Assembly: GCA_000508965.1 (NCBI GenBank)
Contig: BAHV02000019.1
Coordinates: 1 to 49,231, forward strand
Direction: 5' to 3'
DNA length: 49,231 bases
Origin: Dielma sp000508965
GTDB taxonomy: Bacteria; Bacillota_I; Bacilli_A; Erysipelotrichales; Erysipelotrichaceae
The translations under genes were made by a program, and so were the position numbers. Below the pieces are notes generated by a model. The model was not told the DNA's origin, made no database searches, and saw only the letters and a list, made by a program, of their open reading frames with translations. Positions 49,006 through 49,231 of this stretch are shown here, piece after piece. Each line of letters begins with the position of its first letter. Positions within the stretch are counted from its first letter, which is position 1.

Positions 49006-49231
49006 TTAATTCTCTAAGTATTTCTTATCGATTGCCAGAAGATCTTCCTTGCTCTTGGCTTCCAGCAGTTCTTCAACTAATTCCTCATTCATTAACATTT
49101 CACTTAACCGCATCATGTTTTCCAAATGCTTCTCATGATCCGCACTCGCTAATACGAAGAACAGCCGCGCGTCCTTTTCCGGATCCTCTGGATCAAAATG
49201 TACCGCCTCTTCCACCTTCATGAAGCAGATC
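49006..49231 (-). CDS. PTS EIIA (ascorbate/mannitol-type), C-terminal part, cut by the window edge
   Basis: The frame runs off the right edge (the residues before the internal Met are ICF), so only the last ~74 codons are seen. VHFDPEDPEKDARLFFVLAS, then ADHEKHLENMMRLSEML and a C-terminal LLAIDKKYLEN fit the second half of an EIIA-2 domain (UlaC/MtlA type). The active-site His lies outside. It starts the visible part of the operon; the other PTS components are presumably upstream, beyond the window. Confidence 0.8.
   Translation of the reverse strand, partial: ICFMKVEEAVHFDPEDPEKDARLFFVLASADHEKHLENMMRLSEMLMNEELVEELLEAKSKEDLLAIDKKYLEN

Noticed and set aside
1..49231. CRISPR array, tRNA or rRNA genes
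   Set aside because: No regularly spaced repeats, cloverleaf-like blocks or rRNA segments seen on either strand.

Overview
The window looks like a chromosome segment of a low-to-moderate GC Bacillota (Firmicutes) gut anaerobe, plausibly an Erysipelotrichaceae relative. The basis is AGGAGG ribosome binding sites, near-consensus SigA promoters, U-tailed terminators, a CcpA-type cre-like site, many PTS genes, PRD, DeoR, RpiR and LytTR regulators, and Gram-positive lipoprotein signals. The taxonomic placement is inference. I see no rRNA, tRNA or CRISPR.

Layout. 1-1810: a divergent promoter region, a TPR-like membrane protein and a DeoR-family regulator. 1940-10881: an accessory-looking cluster of mostly unrecognised proteins. 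It holds two tandem full-length paralogs (696 and 577 aa), a LytTR regulator, an M23 peptidase with choline-binding-like repeats but no signal peptide, two unknown proteins, an XpaC-like protein and a 189-aa partner. 10899-21588: a sugar-acid catabolic locus with a galactitol-type PTS, PRD regulator, class II aldolase, Asp/Glu-racemase-fold protein, glycerate kinase, DUF1537 kinase, hydroxyacid dehydrogenase and LarA-type racemase. It probably handles four-carbon acid sugars. 21705-30990: a DUF885 lipoprotein, a 46-aa membrane peptide, a frameshifted membrane protein gene, a Crp-family regulator divergent from a nucleoside hydrolase, split transketolase copy 1, a glucose-type EIIA, an M3-type lipoprotein peptidase and a DUF6054-like protein.

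31014-36464: an alpha/beta hydrolase, then an amino-sugar operon (RpiR regulator, mannose-type PTS IIB and fused IIC-IID, NanE, MurQ) that converges on GlcNAc-6-phosphate. 36796-37806: adenosine deaminase. 38700-44660: a low-GC accessory island. It contains a GC-rich remnant of an integrative/mobilisable element (hairpin array, oriT-like inverted repeats, no relaxase) carrying a toroid-fold protein, a secreted peptide cluster with small membrane proteins, a 55-aa Cys-rich lipopeptide gene under a strong promoter with a palindromic box, an XRE-TPR (RRNPP-like) regulator and several gene remnants.

44661-49231: an L-ascorbate/pentulose-phosphate-type operon with a PTS EIIA (cut by the window edge), a beta-propeller protein, a 4-epimerase, a 3-epimerase and a second, nearly identical split transketolase. 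The two transketolase pairs plausibly connect pentose phosphates from nucleosides (copy 1) and from the sugar-acid PTS (copy 2) to glycolysis.

Strongest candidates for undescribed biology: the tandem-paralog cluster at 1.9-10.9 kb; the lipopeptide/XRE-TPR/secreted-protein module at 41.0-44.3 kb; and the PTS-linked four-carbon acid pathway with a LarA homolog lacking a lysine in the cofactor-tethering region.
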